Positions 6,534 through 8,384 of a DNA stretch of 8,384 nt are shown one piece after another. The position numbers were made by a program, and so were the translations under genes. The stretch's first letter is position 1, and each line of letters begins with the position of its first letter. This stretch comes from Simkania negevensis (GTDB lineage: Bacteria > Chlamydiota > Chlamydiia > Chlamydiales > JAFITR01): NCBI GenBank assembly GCA_017116025.1, contig JAFITR010000065.1:1-8384 (forward strand). Reading direction: 5' to 3'. The notes under the pieces are model-generated. The model was given only the letters and a program-made list of their open reading frames with translations, searched no databases and was not told the origin of the DNA.

Positions 6534-6575
6534 TTTTTTCTCTGCGTTTCTTTGCGATCTTCGCGTCTTTGCGTT
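6534..6575 (-). repeat. Right arm of the 42-bp repeat hairpin between cyclase and kinase genes
   Basis: This stretch is the reverse complement of 6467-6508 with one mismatch in 42 (CGCAAAG against CGCGAAG on the minus strand) and a 25-nt loop (6509-6533). Unlike the pair at mutL/pepP, the inverted part has lost the GTTAACGAGAC outer module. The strong stem lies just downstream of the cyclase operon and could end or protect its transcript, but there is no U-tract after it, so it is not a textbook intrinsic terminator. Confidence 0.9.
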
Positions 6576-6580
6576 AAAAA
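6552..6580 (+). promoter_or_regulatory. Weak candidate promoter for the kinase gene at the edge of the repeat
   Basis: TTGCGA (6552-6557) and TAAAAA (6575-6580) are separated by 17 nt, each matching the sigma70 consensus at four of six positions. If real, the repeat arm would donate the -35 and spacer. The kinase ATG is about 45 nt downstream. Repeat sequence makes chance matches easy, so support is low. Confidence 0.18.
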
Positions 6581-6624
6581 TGAATAAATAACTGCAGATC
6601 AATAGAAACGCGAGCTTTTGAACG

Positions 6625-8361
6625 ATGATCGGCTTTGTCAGAAAAATTTTTATCGTCTACGTCATCGCTTTTGCCTTCCTCCTCATTCTCCTCTTTCCTT
6701 TTGTCCAACGCTCTGTCGATCGTATCATCAACCAGTCGCTCGAAGAGCGCTCGAAAGAACTCCTTTCCGATATCGGCAAGGCAACAAGCTATCACGACTT
6801 GTATGACATTCTGCGCGAAAGACAACGCATCTTCTCTTTCGCTTTTACCGTATACAATGCAACAGGGAAGGTTCTTTTCGACTCCCGCTTCCCCTACCCC
6901 CTAGACAAAGAGATTGTCCCTGTATCGGATCGCCAATTAGACCCTGACACGCCTGAATATGGCGAAGAATACCTTCCCTCCCTCAACGTCAACGCCGCAT
7001 TCCTCGTCGTACCATTCGAGTTCAAAGGAGATGCCTTACACCTCAAAATCATCTACCCTCTCAAACAAATCGAGTCGTTAGTGCACGACTTCCAGACAGG
7101 TTTTTTAAGCCTAGGCGCACTGGTGCTACTCCTCTTTGGAGCGATGACTTGGATGGTTGTACATCACATGACACGTCCCATCCAACAGATCATCAACGCA
7201 ATAAAACCATACCAACAAGGCGCTGTCGACCGCATCCCCGCCATCAAACTTCCTGGTGTCATCAGGGAGGGCGACCTTGGCAAGCTGGCAGACACTCTAA
7301 ACAGGCTAACAGACCGCATAGACGCGCAGATTGATACACTCGTCAGAGAACGTAACGAGAAGGAAGCTATCCTAGAGACTCTTCTTGAAGGCGTTATCGC
7401 CGTAGACAAAAAGATGACCGTCACCTATGCAAATTCTGTAGCAGTAACAATGCTCAGCACAACGAAAGAGGAGATCTACAACAAGCCCTTCTCTAACGTC
7501 AACCAAAGCGAATGCCACCAACTTCTAGAAATATCGCAAAAAGAAAACAGTGTCGTCGCTGACGAGTTTATTTTGGACGGCCCGCGGGATATTTTCGTCC
7601 ACACCATTGCCATCCCTCAAAACAGCAATATGGGCGCCATCCTCATACTACAAGACAAGACCAAACAGCACCGGGTAGAAAAGATGGGTAGCGACTTTGT
7701 TGCCAACGCCTCCCACGAGTTAAAAACCCCCATCACCATCATCAGGGGCTTTGCCGAAACGCTTCACGACCACCCAGACCTCCCAAGGGCAACATCGCTC
7801 GACATCACCCAAAAAATTGTCTCCAACTGCGAGAGGATGACCAAGCTGATCAAAAATCTACTCACCCTTTCTGACACAGAAGAGCTGCCGGCTTCACGCC
7901 TCGTCGAAGTAAACATCAGAGAACTCGCCCAACGATGCTTCCACACCATCCAAAACCTCTACCCCACAGCCCAATTAACGATCAACGCCCCACAAGGTAA
8001 GGGGGTGTTTTTCATCACCGATCCCGACCTAATAGAACTCGCCTTGATCAACCTCCTTGCTAATGCAGCGAAATACTCTGCTGCCCCTGCACAGATCACT
8101 CTCGACATCAAACGGTCAACAAAGGCAATGACCATCGCTGTCAAAGATCAAGGGATAGGCATCCCGGAAGAGGACATCGACCTCATCTTCACACGCTTCT
8201 ATACCGTCAACAGAGCACACTCAAGAAAGCTGGGCGGCTCAGGACTTGGACTCTCTATCGTAAAAACCGCCGCAAAAAAACTGCGTGGGAAAATAGAGGT
8301 AACGTCAGAAGAAGGAGAGGGATCCACCTTCATCCTCACCATCCCCGTCATCAGACGGTAG
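6625..8361 (+). CDS. PhoR-like membrane sensor histidine kinase (HAMP-PAS-HisKA-HATPase)
   Basis: This inner-membrane sensor kinase autophosphorylates on histidine and passes phosphate to a response regulator. The 578 residues comprise membrane helix 1 (about 7-27), a periplasmic sensor domain (about 28-158), membrane helix 2 (about 159-180), HAMP (about 181-238), a PAS domain (about 245-345), HisKA and HATPase_c. The phosphoacceptor is H364 in ANASHELKTPI. N480 is in the N box (NLLANAAKYS), D508-x-G-x-G512 forms the G1 box, F522/F525 the F box, and GGSGLGL (537-543) the G2 box. All motifs are intact. Order and H-box wording match PhoR-type kinases, though the sensed signal is unknown. The start is fixed by an in-frame TGA at 6619-6621, just two codons upstream; no clear Shine-Dalgarno is visible. 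The gene is separated from the cyclase by a 243-nt repeat-filled gap, so it may be its own unit. No response regulator is seen; only 23 nt remain downstream, with no recognisable feature. Confidence 0.95.
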   Translation: MIGFVRKIFIVYVIAFAFLLILLFPFVQRSVDRIINQSLEERSKELLSDIGKATSYHDLYDILRERQRIFSFAFTVYNATGKVLFDSRFPYPLDKEIVPVSDRQLDPDTPEYGEEYLPSLNVNAAFLVVPFEFKGDALHLKIIYPLKQIESLVHDFQTGFLSLGALVLLLFGAMTWMVVHHMTRPIQQIINAIKPYQQGAVDRIPAIKLPGVIREGDLGKLADTLNRLTDRIDAQIDTLVRERNEKEAILETLLEGVIAVDKKMTVTYANSVAVTMLSTTKEEIYNKPFSNVNQSECHQLLEISQKENSVVADEFILDGPRDIFVHTIAIPQNSNMGAILILQDKTKQHRVEKMGSDFVANASHELKTPITIIRGFAETLHDHPDLPRATSLDITQKIVSNCERMTKLIKNLLTLSDTEELPASRLVEVNIRELAQRCFHTIQNLYPTAQLTINAPQGKGVFFITDPDLIELALINLLANAAKYSAAPAQITLDIKRSTKAMTIAVKDQGIGIPEEDIDLIFTRFYTVNRAHSRKLGGSGLGLSIVKTAAKKLRGKIEVTSEEGEGSTFILTIPVIRR

Positions 8362-8384
8362 TTGACGTAAGTGACGCAAAACAG

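Noticed and set aside
6467..6580. Classical intrinsic terminator after the cyclase gene
   Set aside because: The stem is very strong but is followed by TTAAAAATG, not a T-tract; the T-run lies inside the right arm. Kept as a repeat hairpin with possible termination role only.
8362..8384. Start of another repeat copy (GTGACGCAAAACAG)
   Set aside because: Only a few bases resemble the GACGCAAAG body and the window ends, so it cannot be supported.

Overview
The window most likely comes from a member of the Chlamydiae or a close PVC relative, probably an environmental, non-Chlamydiaceae lineage. The main evidence is the MutL protein. Its wording around the ATPase motifs (GEVIEN, PSIASVSK, SLFYNTP) and across the transducer domain (GQ-LFIN-RAV, SPFISK, VHPQK-EVRL) is close to chlamydial MutL as I remember it. 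A pepP-type M24 peptidase sits next to mutL, as I also recall for Chlamydia. This is recollection, not an alignment. By eye the base composition is near 50% G+C.

Layout. mutL (3-1811, +) converges on a pepP-like aminopeptidase (2082-3167, -). The 270-nt gap between them is mostly a nearly perfect 64-nt inverted repeat of the 'AACGCAAAGACGCAAAG' type. The outer modules of this repeat carry the stop codons of both genes. A short divergent spacer (3168-3284) leads into a tight + strand group: a membrane-anchored YcgR/PilZ-like protein (3285-4445), a secreted protein of unknown function (4442-5218) and a two-TM HAMP class III nucleotide cyclase (5224-6381). These are joined by a 4-nt overlap and a 5-nt gap and are probably one operon. 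A second copy of the repeat family, folding into a 42-bp hairpin, fills the 243-nt gap before a PhoR-like sensor histidine kinase (6625-8361), whose response regulator is not in the window.

How the genes fit together. mutL and pepP are housekeeping genes (mismatch repair, peptide turnover). The right half is a signalling block: a cyclase with all catalytic residues visible, a PilZ-fold protein whose c-di-GMP motifs look eroded, an exported partner of unknown role, and a complete HAMP-PAS-HisKA-HATPase kinase. Whether kinase and cyclase act in one pathway cannot be told from the sequence.

The points most worth a second look are the repeat family and its reuse as the end of two genes, the apparent loss of endonuclease motifs in MutL, and the PilZ-like/secreted/cyclase operon.
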